DNA from: DATFVA01 sp963711455
Lineage (GTDB): Bacteria; Bacteroidota; Ignavibacteria; Ignavibacteriales; Ignavibacteriaceae
Assembly: GCA_963711455.1 (NCBI GenBank)
Contig: CAVQEH010000010.1
Span: forward strand, 124,001 to 188,000
Length of the DNA stretch: 64,000 nucleotides
Direction of reading: 5' to 3'
The position numbers and the translations under genes were made by a program. Below the pieces are notes generated by a model that made no database searches, was not told the DNA's origin, and saw only the letters and a program-made list of their open reading frames with translations. Below, piece after piece: positions 1 to 8,890 of this stretch. Within the stretch, counting starts at the first letter, position 1. Every line of letters starts with the position of its first letter.

Positions 1-2
1 TG

Positions 3-1088
3 GACTATAATAATCCGCAAAAATTATATGGCGGCACCCAGGATAATAATACTATTAGAACTCAAACAGGAAACCTTGATGACTGGAGTGCATTAATCGG
101 CGGGGATGGTTTTTATGTTATAGTCGATTATACAAACCCGAATATAATTTATGCAGAATCTCAATTCGGTGCTTTGCAGAAATCAACTGACGGTGGGAAT
201 AATTTTGATTATGCAAGAAATGGAATAAATAGTAATGAACCTACTAACTGGTCTACGCCTGTGGTGATGGATCCAAATAACAATAACGTTTTATATTATG
301 GAACAAACAGAATTTACAGAACAACTAATGGTGCAAACAACTGGACGTCAATTAGTCCTGATCTTACTGATGACGGTCCCGGAAACGGAACAGTTTCAAC
401 AATTGATGTAGCTCCATCAAATTCGAATGTTATTTGTGCAGGAACTGCTGACAGCCACGTTTGGATAACTACTGATTATGGAAGCACCTGGAATGATGTA
501 TCCGGATCATTGCCATACCGATGGGTTACACGAGTGAAAGTTGATCCCAATAATGAAAATAATATTTATGCTGCCTTTTCGGGATTGAAATGGCATGATC
601 CCCAGCCGCACGTTTTTAAGAGCACTAATAAAGGTGCAAACTGGACAGACATAAGCAGCAATCTTCCCGATGCACCCGTTAATGCATTTGCAGTTGATAA
701 TAATGATCCCAACAGACTTTATCTTGGAAGCGACGTTGGAGCTTTTGTAAGCTTTAACGGCGGAACAAGCTGGCAGCCGATTGCAGATGGTTTACCTACC
801 GTTTCAGTTTATGATATGAAAATTCATCCTGTTGAAAATTATCTTGCAATCGGAACACACGGACGTTCTATGTATAAAATTGATTTAAGCCAGTTGGTTG
901 ATGTAAAACTGGAACCGGCTAAAATAAATGATTTTAAATTATTGCAGAACTATCCTAACCCGTTTAACCCGTCAACAACAATTATCATATGTCAGTTGGC
1001 AGTATCGCAATTTGTAACGCTTAAGGTTTATGATGTTCTTGGGAAAGAAGTCGCCACTTTGGTTAATGAGGAGAAATCACCTGGGTAA
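3..1088 (+). CDS. BNR/sortilin-type beta-propeller secreted protein, 3' part, with truncated T9SS sorting domain
   Basis: The reading frame is already open at the window edge, so the start lies upstream. The visible ~360 residues carry repeated exo-sialidase/sortilin-like motifs (KSTDGGNNF, TTDYGSTWNDVSG, KSTNKGANWTDIS, SFNGGTSWQP) with intervening DPNN..YAA/YLG strands, as in a VPS10/BNR beta-propeller. Near the end is a T9SS tail, NYPNPFNPSTTI, followed by LKVYDVLGKEVATLV. The frame stops at TAA 1086-1088 after SPG, about 35 codons short of a complete sorting domain. The missing part is still readable downstream, so the stop looks like a mutation. The full protein would be exported to the periplasm and then attached or secreted by T9SS; without the tail, outer-membrane export should fail. 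The propeller substrate is unknown. Confidence 0.8.
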   Translation, partial: DYNNPQKLYGGTQDNNTIRTQTGNLDDWSALIGGDGFYVIVDYTNPNIIYAESQFGALQKSTDGGNNFDYARNGINSNEPTNWSTPVVMDPNNNNVLYYGTNRIYRTTNGANNWTSISPDLTDDGPGNGTVSTIDVAPSNSNVICAGTADSHVWITTDYGSTWNDVSGSLPYRWVTRVKVDPNNENNIYAAFSGLKWHDPQPHVFKSTNKGANWTDISSNLPDAPVNAFAVDNNDPNRLYLGSDVGAFVSFNGGTSWQPIADGLPTVSVYDMKIHPVENYLAIGTHGRSMYKIDLSQLVDVKLEPAKINDFKLLQNYPNPFNPSTTIIICQLAVSQFVTLKVYDVLGKEVATLVNEEKSPG

Positions 1089-1194
1089 TATTCGGTAAAT
1101 TTTAATGGTAGAAATCTTGCAAGCGGAATATACTTTTACAGGTTGCAGAGCGGGGAATTTACAAGCAGTAAGAAAAATGATTTTGATGAAGTGA
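1089..1194 (+). pseudogene. Residual 3' end of the T9SS sorting domain (nonsense plus +1 shift)
   Basis: Reading on in the same frame after TAA 1086-1088 gives YSVNFNGRNLASGIYFYRL followed by QSGEFTSSKK, exactly the missing half of the sorting domain. A second lesion follows: at the A-run 1173-1177 one extra base displaces the terminal MILMK-stop, which is read at 1177-1194 in the next frame. Two independent lesions (TAY to TAA substitution, and a 1-nt insertion) make this look like genuine decay rather than one sequencing error. Confidence 0.75.
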
Positions 1195-1475
1195 GCGGTT
1201 GTATTAATCCAGATTTTTGAAATCCGGAATATCTAAGTCTTAACTAAGTGGGAACTTTTATCTTTTAATAGAGGTTATACAAAGTCTTCCGATATATTGG
1301 TACAGAAAAAATTTCATCTCGTATTTCATGTAATGATTAAATAACAAACAAATCATCTGGTCTTTCAACTTGTTTCTGCTTAAAATAGCCGAAAAATAAA
1401 TTTCTTATTTGTGGTCATTAACAGAGAACCTATTTGGGCGCAGCTTGGTGCTAAGAAATTAAATATTGATTAATC
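1195..1475. other. Intergenic spacer, no gene seen
   Basis: About 280 AT-rich bases between the converging 3' ends of the BNR protein remnant and the kelch protein. I see no open frame, strong terminator hairpin or RNA gene. Confidence 0.5.
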
Positions 1476-2912
1476 TTATCGAAGAATTAACATCTTCTTT
1501 TGGCCGGCTAGTCGATTGTTTATTTTTAAAACACAATAGTAAATACCACTAGAGACGGAAATACACCCTTGACTGTTTCCATCCCAAACAATTTTATGAT
1601 TGCCTGCAGACTGATCGTCTTTTACCAATGTTCGAAGTAATCTACCGAGATTATCATATATCTCAATTATAACATAAGAATGATTTTGTATAAAATAATT
1701 TATAACTGTAGACGAATTGAATGGGTTAGGATAAACATCAATATGAATTTGCGGTTTCTGTTGTTGAAAATCACTATTAACAACCTCTGTAACTTTGTAG
1801 TCGAAAAGCATACAATTCGACAAATATCCCCCAGCACTATAACTATATCCTCCAGATAGAAGAACTTTTCCATTTGAGAGCAAAATAGCTGAATGGGAAT
1901 TAACATCATATTGTAAAGAATCTGTTAAAGACCATTTTTCTGTCATTGGATCATAAATCTCACATTGCCTCGATAAACCTTGTGAACCGATTACTAATAC
2001 TTTACTATCAGGAAGAAGAGTCACTGTGTGTCTATACCTACCGACATTTAAAGAATCAGTTGATGACCATTTCATATCAGTAGTGTTATATAACTCGCAT
2101 GATTTTAGATTATACTCACCACCCACAGCTAGTACATTTCCGTTATTCAGGAGAACAGATTGATTTCCACTTTGAGGCATTGGCAAAGAATCAATCGCTG
2201 ACCAAATTTCTGTTTGCCAATCAAATACCTCACAACTCCTCAAATAAATGATATCCGGATATGCAATGGCATAATGTCCGCTTACCACAAGTACATTGCC
2301 ATTAGGAAGTATAGATGCACTGTGCTGACTTCGAGGAAATGCCATGGAATCGGTAAAACTCCATTGGTCAGTTTGTGGATCATAGAGCTCACAACTCTTG
2401 AGAAAAATATCTGTTGTAGACGAAATACTATAATTGCCTCCAGCCACCAGTACTTTACCATTAGGGAGTAACGTCGCAGTATGACCACTTCGCTGTACAT
2501 TCATCGATGCAGCAATACTCCAATGACCGGTTGGGGGATCATAAAGTTCGCAGCTTTTTAATTGATAAAACATATTTCCAACTGCAAATGCACCTCCAGC
2601 TACTAGAACTTTACCATTTTGAAGTAATGTAGCCGTATGAAAATATCGGCCAGTATTAAGCGAATCGGTTAAAGCCCAATCGCCAGTGGCCGGATCATAT
2701 ATTTCACACGATGACAGATAAAAATCGCCAATTCCAATAATATGTCGTGCGCCTCCGATGACAAGGATTTTTCCGTTCGGCAATTCTACTGACTTATGAT
2801 ATGCTCGTGGAATTAATAATGAACCAGTGTTATACCACACACCGGTTGATTGTGATTCAGCTAATTGAATTATTACAATTAAAAAAACAAAAATGAGTGA
2901 TCTTCTATTCAT
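1476..2912 (-). CDS. Kelch/galactose-oxidase-type beta-propeller protein with T9SS sorting domain
   Basis: 478 residues. A signal peptide (about 1-20, hydrophobic IFVFLIVIIQLAES) is followed by seven or so ~50-residue repeats of the form ELYDPxTxxWSxTDSLxxxRxxHTATLLPNGKVLVAGG, the kelch-motif arrangement of a beta-propeller. The last ~90 residues form a T9SS sorting domain: YPNPFNSSTVI, then IYDNLGRLLRTLV, SSGIYYCVLKIN and the terminal KKMLILR. It is therefore likely exported and displayed on or released from the cell surface. No copper ligands or catalytic residues of true galactose oxidase can be assigned, so a binding or adhesive role is as likely as an enzyme. It stands alone, converging on the damaged BNR gene. 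Confidence 0.88.
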   Translation of the reverse strand: MNRRSLIFVFLIVIIQLAESQSTGVWYNTGSLLIPRAYHKSVELPNGKILVIGGARHIIGIGDFYLSSCEIYDPATGDWALTDSLNTGRYFHTATLLQNGKVLVAGGAFAVGNMFYQLKSCELYDPPTGHWSIAASMNVQRSGHTATLLPNGKVLVAGGNYSISSTTDIFLKSCELYDPQTDQWSFTDSMAFPRSQHSASILPNGNVLVVSGHYAIAYPDIIYLRSCEVFDWQTEIWSAIDSLPMPQSGNQSVLLNNGNVLAVGGEYNLKSCELYNTTDMKWSSTDSLNVGRYRHTVTLLPDSKVLVIGSQGLSRQCEIYDPMTEKWSLTDSLQYDVNSHSAILLSNGKVLLSGGYSYSAGGYLSNCMLFDYKVTEVVNSDFQQQKPQIHIDVYPNPFNSSTVINYFIQNHSYVIIEIYDNLGRLLRTLVKDDQSAGNHKIVWDGNSQGCISVSSGIYYCVLKINNRLAGQKKMLILR

Positions 2913-3376
2913 GATTCAACCATTAAAATAGATCAACAGTATTCATCTATCATGATTTGCCTCAAATATATGTTGCTGCGCTCCAACTATTAATAATGCT
3001 GAACCGACAGTTCAGAATTTAGCAGATATTCTCAAACAAATATTCAAGCGAGTCTTATAGTTTTGATATTGATACTTTATATTCCTTTGCAGTATCTCAG
3101 GCAATTGTTTACAGAAGCTAAACTTTAACATTTCCCTGCAAATCCTCACCTATTTCGGTTGTAAATTAGTATAATGCTGATTAACAGGCAACCCGCCAGA
3201 TCGGCAGGAAGGTAAAAAAATGGATTTGCGAATTGCCGTATCCTTCTCCTTATATCCCTATACCCAATAACTTATGCCGGTACCTGCTTTTAAATCCACT
3301 TATCACAAAAATCTGGTTTTCTGAAATTACAGAAACTATTTTCCTTCATTCCAAAAATTTTTTACCGGAGGTTTCT
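2913..3376. other. Divergent intergenic region
   Basis: About 460 bases between the divergent kelch and DUF2911 genes; promoters for both should lie here. A TATAAT hexamer is visible at 3170-3175, facing the plus-strand gene, without a convincing -35. A plus-strand open frame extends upstream of the chosen DUF2911 start to 3233, but it has no ribosome binding site or signal-peptide logic, so I treat it as leader. No RNA gene seen. Confidence 0.4.
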
Positions 3377-4432
3377 ATGAGACGAGGGCTAAATATTTAT
3401 GTTTTTTATGTGGTGATGTTCATTCTTATGCTCGCTGCAGTGGTTTCTGCACAGACGCAATTAACTGCTCCGCAGGTAAGTCAGAAGGCGAGTGTTTCTC
3501 AGACCATTGGTTTAACAGATATAACAATTAATTATCACGGACCAAAAGTTAACGGAAGAAAAATCTGGGGTGGTCTTGTTCCTTATAATGAAGTATGGCG
3601 CGGCGGTGCAAATGAGAATACCACAATTTCTTTTACTGATCCCGTAAAAATTGAAGGTAAAGATATTCCGGCAGGAACATACGGACTTCATTTTATTCCA
3701 ACCGAAAATGATTGGACAGTTATCTTAAGTAAAAATTATTGGTCGTGGGGAAGTTTTAATTATGATGAGAAAGAGGATCAACTGAGAGTTACTGTTAAAC
3801 CTGTGGCTGCAGATTTCCAGGAATGGCTAAGCTATTCATTTGATAATCCGGCAGAAAATTCTGTTGAAATGAACTTAAGATGGGAAAAGTTGAAAGTTCC
3901 TGTTCATATTGATGTAGATGTTCCTGAGATTGTAATAAGCCATATGAAAAAAGAGCTGGATAATCTTCCCGGATTTTCCTGGCAGGGATGGAACCAGATT
4001 GCCGCTTATGCTCTTATGAATAAAGTTCATCTTTCTGAAGCGATGGATTGGGTGGATAAATCTATAAATATGAATAAAACTTTTGCAAACCAGATGACCA
4101 AAGCCGGACTGCTTGAACAGATGGGTAATACAGGTGAAGCTGATAAGCTTAGGCAAACCGCACTTACGATGGGAACCGAAGCGGAAGTGAATACTTATGG
4201 ATATCAGCTTTTACAGCAGGGAAAACAGGATGAAGCTATAGAGATTTTCACTAAAAATACCAAGGATCATCCTGATTCGTGGAATGTGTGGGACAGTCTT
4301 GGCGAAGCCTATGGTAAAAATGGCAATAAGGATATGGCAATAAAATATTATTCCAAAGCATATAATATGGCACCCGAAAATCAGAAAAGCAGAATAAAAG
4401 GAATTCTTAAAAGTTTTGGAAAAGAGATTTAA
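3377..4432 (+). CDS. DUF2911 domain protein with C-terminal TPR repeats, secreted
   Basis: Start chosen at ATG 3377, just after a GGAGG at 3367-3371, because it gives a proper signal peptide (MRRGLNIYVFYVV then LMLAAVVSAQ); the frame is open further upstream but lacks these signals. Mature residues ~35-190 match the DUF2911 family (VSQTIGLTDITINY, GRKIWGGLVPYNEVWRGGANE, GTYGLHFIP), a beta-sandwich domain common in Bacteroidota whose function is unknown. Residues ~255-345 form tetratricopeptide repeats (QGKQDEAIEIFTKN, WDSLGEAYGKNGNKDMAIKYYSKA). Probably periplasmic or surface-exposed and protein-binding. Length 351 residues. Single-gene unit. Confidence 0.85.
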   Translation: MRRGLNIYVFYVVMFILMLAAVVSAQTQLTAPQVSQKASVSQTIGLTDITINYHGPKVNGRKIWGGLVPYNEVWRGGANENTTISFTDPVKIEGKDIPAGTYGLHFIPTENDWTVILSKNYWSWGSFNYDEKEDQLRVTVKPVAADFQEWLSYSFDNPAENSVEMNLRWEKLKVPVHIDVDVPEIVISHMKKELDNLPGFSWQGWNQIAAYALMNKVHLSEAMDWVDKSINMNKTFANQMTKAGLLEQMGNTGEADKLRQTALTMGTEAEVNTYGYQLLQQGKQDEAIEIFTKNTKDHPDSWNVWDSLGEAYGKNGNKDMAIKYYSKAYNMAPENQKSRIKGILKSFGKEI

Positions 4433-4525
4433 TCGGAAAAATAATTTTCATTTGATAAAGAGGATGAATCGATAGCCTAAAATTGTCAGTCTAAGCTTGT
4501 CGTGGACTAACTTTTAAGATTGAAT

Positions 4526-4571
4526 TCACACTTCGAGAACCTGTCTGTCAGACAGGCAGTGCCCAGTGTGA
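4526..4571. repeat. Nested inverted repeat (intergenic hairpin element)
   Basis: Inner arms CCTGTCTG (4540-4547) and CAGACAGG (4549-4556) are perfectly complementary around one base. Outer arms TCACACT (4526-4532) and AGTGTGA (4565-4571) pair around them. It lies between the converging DUF2911 and DUF5519 genes, lacks a U-run, and looks like one copy of a dispersed intergenic palindrome rather than a terminator. Only one full copy is visible here. Confidence 0.5.
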
Positions 4572-4602
4572 CAGTAAAAATTACTTTTAAAGAAGCCTTT
4601 TT

Positions 4603-5007
4603 TTATTTGATAAACATTCTTTCATAAATCATTTTAAGTGAATCTGATAAATTCATATTCTCCAGTTCATCTCTATAAGAAGAATTGTTTCTGTCTCTTT
4701 TGATAGCATATCTCAGATATGATAACCTGAAAAGTCTGATTGCCTTATCAACATCATCTTCTTCTCTAACGTAAAAGCTTATCCATCCCGATTCCGGGAG
4801 TATATGATGATGCAGAGCAAGTTTCTCTTTTATTAATTCGTCCCGAATTTTTACTGTAAAAGGAATATCTGTTAATCCGTTTCTGTGTATATGACCAACT
4901 TCCGGTTTGCCGTACCGGAATTCTGTTCCGCCAAATCTGTGGGGATAAGAGGATACACCTTGCCAGCCTGACACTTCATTTATAATTGCATCAAAATAAT
5001 TTTTCAT
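4603..5007 (-). CDS. DUF5519 / luciferase-domain family protein
   Basis: 134 residues, soluble. The pattern GWQGVSSYPHRFGGTEFRYG...EVGHIHRNGLTDIPFTVKIRDEL...ALHHHILPESGWISFYV...DVDKAIRLFRLSYLRY is that of the small DUF5519 family (Pfam 'Luciferase', a fold related to part of fungal luciferase). Family members are mostly uncharacterised; the conserved H-x-H and HHH-x-PESGW residues are present. No operon partner; it converges on the DUF2911 gene and is divergent from the rhomboid gene, with about 80 bases for both promoters. Family call good, function unknown. Confidence 0.7.
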   Translation of the reverse strand: MKNYFDAIINEVSGWQGVSSYPHRFGGTEFRYGKPEVGHIHRNGLTDIPFTVKIRDELIKEKLALHHHILPESGWISFYVREEDDVDKAIRLFRLSYLRYAIKRDRNNSSYRDELENMNLSDSLKMIYERMFIK

Positions 5008-5052
5008 TACAGTTCAATCTGATAATAAAGTAATTTATGTATAATTAAATAT

Positions 5053-5060
5053 TAAATTTG
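5053..5060 (+). promoter_or_regulatory. Possible Bacteroidota-type -7 element (TAnnTTTG)
   Basis: TAAATTTG matches the TAnnTTTG consensus used by the Bacteroidota primary sigma factor and lies 27 bases before the TTG start of the rhomboid gene. No clear -33 TTG partner is visible, so this is tentative. Confidence 0.3.
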
Positions 5061-5087
5061 TATTGTTAAAGAAAAATCAAAAATATT

Positions 5088-5762
5088 TTGGCAAAAGAAA
5101 AAGACAAATCACAAATAGTAAAAAGCCTGCTGATACCTGCAGCATTTGTAGTGTTGTTGTGGATAATATTAATTATTCAGCAGACATTTGATATAGATTT
5201 TCCTTTTGTGCTGGGACTCCATCCAAGAACGTTTTCAGGTTTAATCGGAATAATTACAGCTCCATTGATTCATGGCGGTTATGCGCATCTTATTTCAAAT
5301 ACTCTGCCTGTGTTTTTTCTTTCGGCAGGATTAATTTATTTTTATCCTGAAACTGCTTTTAAGGTAATTGCAATAATTTATATTTTTACCGGCTTGCTTG
5401 TGTGGTTATTTGCCCGCTCTGTTTACCATATCGGTGCAAGCGGATTGATTTACGGTTTTGCTGCTTTTTTATTTTTCAGCGGTATATTTAAAAGAGATAA
5501 TCGTTCAATTGCACTTTCACTGCTTGTTACTTTTTTGTACGGCGGAATGGTCTGGGGAATTCTTCCCGGTCAGCCGGGGATTTCGTGGGAGTCGCATTTC
5601 TTCGGCGGAGTAACGGGAATTATATGTGCGTTCATCTTTCGCAAAAAAGATAAGCACTACCGGTATGACTGGGAAGAGGAAGAAAGCGATATACCACCTG
5701 GTAAGCTTGAAATTTCTTATGACAAAGACAAACAGAATAATGAGGAAGACAATTCAAAATGA
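5088..5762 (+). CDS. Rhomboid-family intramembrane serine protease
   Basis: 224 residues starting at TTG 5088, the first start in this frame. Six membrane segments are visible. Rhomboid hallmarks: HGGYAHLISNTLPVFFL (H...N of TM2), the catalytic GASG in HIGASGLIYGFAAF (TM4), and the catalytic His in SWESHFFGGVTGI (TM6). A charged C-terminal tail (DWEEEESDIPPGK...) is cytoplasmic. Rhomboids cleave substrates within the membrane; the substrate cannot be inferred. First gene of a tight operon: it overlaps the next gene by four bases (ATGA). Confidence 0.93.
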   Translation: MAKEKDKSQIVKSLLIPAAFVVLLWIILIIQQTFDIDFPFVLGLHPRTFSGLIGIITAPLIHGGYAHLISNTLPVFFLSAGLIYFYPETAFKVIAIIYIFTGLLVWLFARSVYHIGASGLIYGFAAFLFFSGIFKRDNRSIALSLLVTFLYGGMVWGILPGQPGISWESHFFGGVTGIICAFIFRKKDKHYRYDWEEEESDIPPGKLEISYDKDKQNNEEDNSK

Positions 5763-6118
5763 AAAAGACAACTTCTGAAACAAGAAAATACCGTTCAGAT
5801 ATGAATGATAAAATCCTGAACTCAGGCTTTCGGGATTTTAATAAATTTTTTGCACTTGATAATAAAGCATATATTAATGGCGTTCTTCCCGCTAAAACAA
5901 AAGAGCTTATGGGACTTGTGGCTTCAATGGTTTTACGATGTAATGACTGCATCTTTTATCATGTAGACAGATCGATCCAGGAAGGAGCAAGTAAAGAAGA
6001 ACTGTATGAATCATTTAACATAGCTTTAATAGTAGGCGGTTCGATTGTTATTCCTCATCTAAGGTATGCATTTGAAGTAATGAATGAAATTTTTTCAGAA
6101 AAAAATTCCGGGGAGTAA
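5759..6118 (+). CDS. AhpD-like / carboxymuconolactone decarboxylase family protein
   Basis: 119 residues, all-helical. The CMD/AhpD signature is present as KELMGLVASMVLRCNDCIFYHVDRSIQEGAS with a CxxC redox pair (C61, C64) and the following H68, as in AhpD-type proteins with alkylhydroperoxidase-like disulfide chemistry. The C-terminal part (ELYESFNIALIVGGSIVIPHLRYAFE) is typical. Probably a cytoplasmic antioxidant or peroxidase-type protein; the exact substrate is unknown. Overlaps the rhomboid gene by four bases and shares one base with the amidohydrolase (TAATG), so translation is likely coupled. Confidence 0.85.
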   Translation: MKKTTSETRKYRSDMNDKILNSGFRDFNKFFALDNKAYINGVLPAKTKELMGLVASMVLRCNDCIFYHVDRSIQEGASKEELYESFNIALIVGGSIVIPHLRYAFEVMNEIFSEKNSGE

Positions 6119-7461
6119 TGAACAGAAAACTTATAATACCGAAACAAATAATCAGTGCAGATAATTCAGATACCATTTACACAGGCGAGGCTTTAGAAAT
6201 TACAGATAATAAGATAACGGCAATAAAAAAATATTCGGAAGATGAAATAAGAAATTTTAAAGGGGAAGTAACCAGGAAAGAGAATCTAACCCTTATACCC
6301 GGTTTTATACAAACGCATATTCATCTTTGCCAAACTTTATTCCGTGGACTGGCTGATGATCTTCAACTGCTTGACTGGCTTCAGAAAAAAATTTTTCCTT
6401 TTGAAAATGCACATAATAAAAATTCATTAAGAATTTCAGCGAAGCTTGGAATAAATGAACTTCTGAAAAGCGGTACGACAACAATTCTTGATATGGGAAC
6501 TCTGAATCACCAGGAAGTAATATTTGAAGAACTGATATCGTCGGGGATGAGAGCTTTTGCCGGTAAATGTATGATGGACTTGAATGACCTTTACCCTCAA
6601 TTTAAGCGTTCAACAGAGGATGAAATAAAAACAACTTACAACCTTGCAAAGGAATTTCATCAAAAAGAAAGTGGAAGAATAAAATATGGTTTTGCTCCGC
6701 GTTTTGTTTTATCCTGCTCTGAAAAGCTTCTTAAAGAAGCCCACGAAATGATGAAAGATTTTGAAGGAAGTTTGTATCATACTCATGCATCGGAAAATAA
6801 GAATGAGCTGAAACTGATCCGGGAAAAATATGGAATGAATAATATTGAATACTTTCATCAGTTGGAATTGACAGATGATCATTCCGTATTTGCTCATTGT
6901 ATCCAGGTAAATGAAAATGAAATTAATATTCTGAAGGAGAGCGGAACAAGAGTTGCACATTGTCCTTCTTCTAATTTAAAGCTTGGATCAGGTATAGCAG
7001 ACATCCCGCGGTTTATGAAAGAGGGAATTTCTGTTTCACTTGGTGCCGATGGGGCTCCCTGCAATAACACTCTTAATATTTTTAATGAAATGAGATTAGC
7101 TGCTTTAATTCAAAAACCCCGCTATTCTCCCGAAAATATGGACGCTAAAACTATTTTCAGAATGGCAACAATTGAAGGAGCAAAGGCACTGCATTTATGT
7201 GAAACAGGAAGTATTGAAGTTGGTAAAAAAGCGGACATAAATTTAATTGACCTTGATGAAACAACACAATCTTTAATGAGTGAAGGGGAGAATATTTATT
7301 CAACAATAGTTTATTCAGCAGGTCCACAAAATATAAATTCAGTTATGGTGAATGGTGAATGGCTGATAAAAGAAAAACGTAATCTGGTTTACGATGAAAG
7401 GGAATTATTCTTTAAAGGAAAACAAGAGCTTAATCGATTGTTACGGAGAGTAAAAAATTGA
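6118..7461 (+). CDS. Amidohydrolase, 5'-deoxyadenosine / S-adenosylhomocysteine deaminase type
   Basis: 447 residues of the metal-dependent amidohydrolase superfamily (ATZ/TRZ, MtaD/DadD-like subgroup). Metal-binding HxH is H67/H69 in GFIQTHIHLCQTLFRGLADD; further signatures are LLDWLQKKIFPFE, LYHTHASE, VFAHCIQ, VAHCPSSNLKLGSGIADI and LGADGAPCNNTLN. These match deaminases that remove the 6-amino group of adenosine derivatives during methionine/SAM by-product salvage. Guanine deaminase or chlorohydrolase-type members share the fold, so substrate is the uncertain part. It ends four bases into rdgB, another nucleotide-cleaning enzyme. Confidence 0.88.
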   Translation: MNRKLIIPKQIISADNSDTIYTGEALEITDNKITAIKKYSEDEIRNFKGEVTRKENLTLIPGFIQTHIHLCQTLFRGLADDLQLLDWLQKKIFPFENAHNKNSLRISAKLGINELLKSGTTTILDMGTLNHQEVIFEELISSGMRAFAGKCMMDLNDLYPQFKRSTEDEIKTTYNLAKEFHQKESGRIKYGFAPRFVLSCSEKLLKEAHEMMKDFEGSLYHTHASENKNELKLIREKYGMNNIEYFHQLELTDDHSVFAHCIQVNENEINILKESGTRVAHCPSSNLKLGSGIADIPRFMKEGISVSLGADGAPCNNTLNIFNEMRLAALIQKPRYSPENMDAKTIFRMATIEGAKALHLCETGSIEVGKKADINLIDLDETTQSLMSEGENIYSTIVYSAGPQNINSVMVNGEWLIKEKRNLVYDERELFFKGKQELNRLLRRVKN

Positions 7462-8039
7462 AAGTTTTATTCGCATCAAAAAATAAAGGGAAAATAAAAG
7501 AAGTTAAAAAAATTCTTGGTGAGGCAGGAATTGAAGTTTTATCCCTTGAAGATTTTGAAGATGTCCCGGACGTAATTGAGGACAAAGAAACATTTATCGA
7601 TAATGCGAAGAAGAAAGCTAAGGAGATATATGATATATTTCATATTCCTGTAATTGCTGATGATTCGGGTCTTGCTGTCGTTCAGCTTAATGGAAGACCG
7701 GGAGTTTATTCTGCACGATATGCCGGTGAAAATGCAACTGATAAAGAAAATAATTTAAAGTTAATCTCTGAGTTAAAGGGATTTACATCACCTCATAATG
7801 CAAAGTTTATTTCTGTCGCTGTTTATTATAATGGTGATGCTTATATTTCCGCCTCCGGTGAGCTAATGGGTGAAATAATTTTAGAGCAAAGAGGAAATAA
7901 TGGATTTGGCTTTGATCCTCTTTTTATTCCTGCGGGTTACAAGAATACTCTCGCGGAATTATCTTTTGAAGAGAAAAACAGAATTAGTCACCGGGCTAAA
8001 GCATTTAATAAATTGAAAGATCTCCTGGAGCGAAGATGA
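7458..8039 (+). CDS. rdgB: XTP/dITP diphosphatase (non-canonical purine NTP pyrophosphatase)
   Basis: 193 residues, the normal length for the RdgB/HAM1 family. It hydrolyses dITP, XTP and ITP to the monophosphates and so keeps deaminated purines out of nucleic acids. Signatures: N-terminal FASKNKGKIKEVKKIL (the S/TxNxxK substrate-binding motif), ETFIDNAKKKA, IADDSGLAV with catalytic Asp69, GRPGVYSARYAG, and GNNGFGFDPLFIP. Start is TTG 7458, overlapping the amidohydrolase end by four bases, so the two are probably co-translated. Confidence 0.95.
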   Translation: MKVLFASKNKGKIKEVKKILGEAGIEVLSLEDFEDVPDVIEDKETFIDNAKKKAKEIYDIFHIPVIADDSGLAVVQLNGRPGVYSARYAGENATDKENNLKLISELKGFTSPHNAKFISVAVYYNGDAYISASGELMGEIILEQRGNNGFGFDPLFIPAGYKNTLAELSFEEKNRISHRAKAFNKLKDLLERR

Positions 8040-8040
8040 T

Positions 8041-8811
8041 ATGCTAAAAATTATCGCATCAATATTTACAATATTAATTTTGTCAGTCTTTTTAAATGCA
8101 TGTAAAAACAATAGTACAAACCCTTCTCCTTTGGAAATTAACACTAACTTTCCAAATGGAGATGGTTCGACATATAAATTTTCCGTAGAAAAAACAGATT
8201 CAAATGGAACACAAACTGCGGGAACAAGGAATACCGATTACGCAGGAACTCAGGTAAAAAACAATACAGCTTACCAGGTTCAGATTGATTCCTTCAATTT
8301 ATCCGGAGTTAGTGAAATATCATTATCATACTTTCGCAAAGCTAACGATGGAGTATTTTATTTTCTTGATACTACCGGACTCACTTCATTTATTCCGGCG
8401 ATTTATCTTTCTTACCTTCATATTGATTCTGAAATGAGAGAGTTATTATTCCCATTAGTATCCGGCAGTTCCTGGCCTGTTTTTAAACTCACATTAAATT
8501 ATCAAATTTTTAATCTTACTATTATCGATTTCTCTGCTAATTATGTTGGAAAAGAATCAGTCTTACTTCATCTTACCTCGGGAGATTTAACTAAAGAAGC
8601 AATTAAAATAAAATATACATTGAATTTAACCATACCTAATTCCACGAACACAAATACGTACTCAGCTTATGCATGGTTTGTAGATGGAATCGGAATTGTA
8701 AAATGGCAGGGGAGCGGAGTAATTCTCAATGCCTTTGCAGGCGGCGGAGTTGATTTAACCGATACAACTTCTGTAATTACTCAAAGCTTAATTTCTTATA
8801 ATTTAAAGTAG
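8041..8811 (+). CDS. Predicted lipoprotein of unknown function
   Basis: 256 residues. N-terminal lipoprotein signal MLKIIASIFTILILSVFLNAC with the lipobox LNAC (Cys21), followed by a polar KNNSTNPSP linker. The rest is beta-rich (YKFSVEKTD, YAWFVDGIGIVKWQGSGV), as in many outer-membrane-anchored lipoproteins of this phylum. I do not recognise a domain. It begins two bases after the rdgB stop and is the last gene of the rhomboid operon. Confidence 0.75.
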   Translation: MLKIIASIFTILILSVFLNACKNNSTNPSPLEINTNFPNGDGSTYKFSVEKTDSNGTQTAGTRNTDYAGTQVKNNTAYQVQIDSFNLSGVSEISLSYFRKANDGVFYFLDTTGLTSFIPAIYLSYLHIDSEMRELLFPLVSGSSWPVFKLTLNYQIFNLTIIDFSANYVGKESVLLHLTSGDLTKEAIKIKYTLNLTIPNSTNTNTYSAYAWFVDGIGIVKWQGSGVILNAFAGGGVDLTDTTSVITQSLISYNLK

Positions 8812-8890
8812 AAGAAATTATTAAATGAGTAGTAAGAGATGAATGGAATATTGAAAGAATGAAGTCCGCTTCGTAATTTTGTTCCCATAT

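Noticed and set aside
1700..2500. Additional open frames inside the kelch gene on both strands
   Set aside because: They lack signals, and mirror the repetitive structure of the kelch gene in other frames.
3233..3376. Longer N-terminus for the DUF2911 protein
   Set aside because: No ribosome site, and it would place the signal peptide in the interior of the protein; GGAGG and ATG at 3377 fit.
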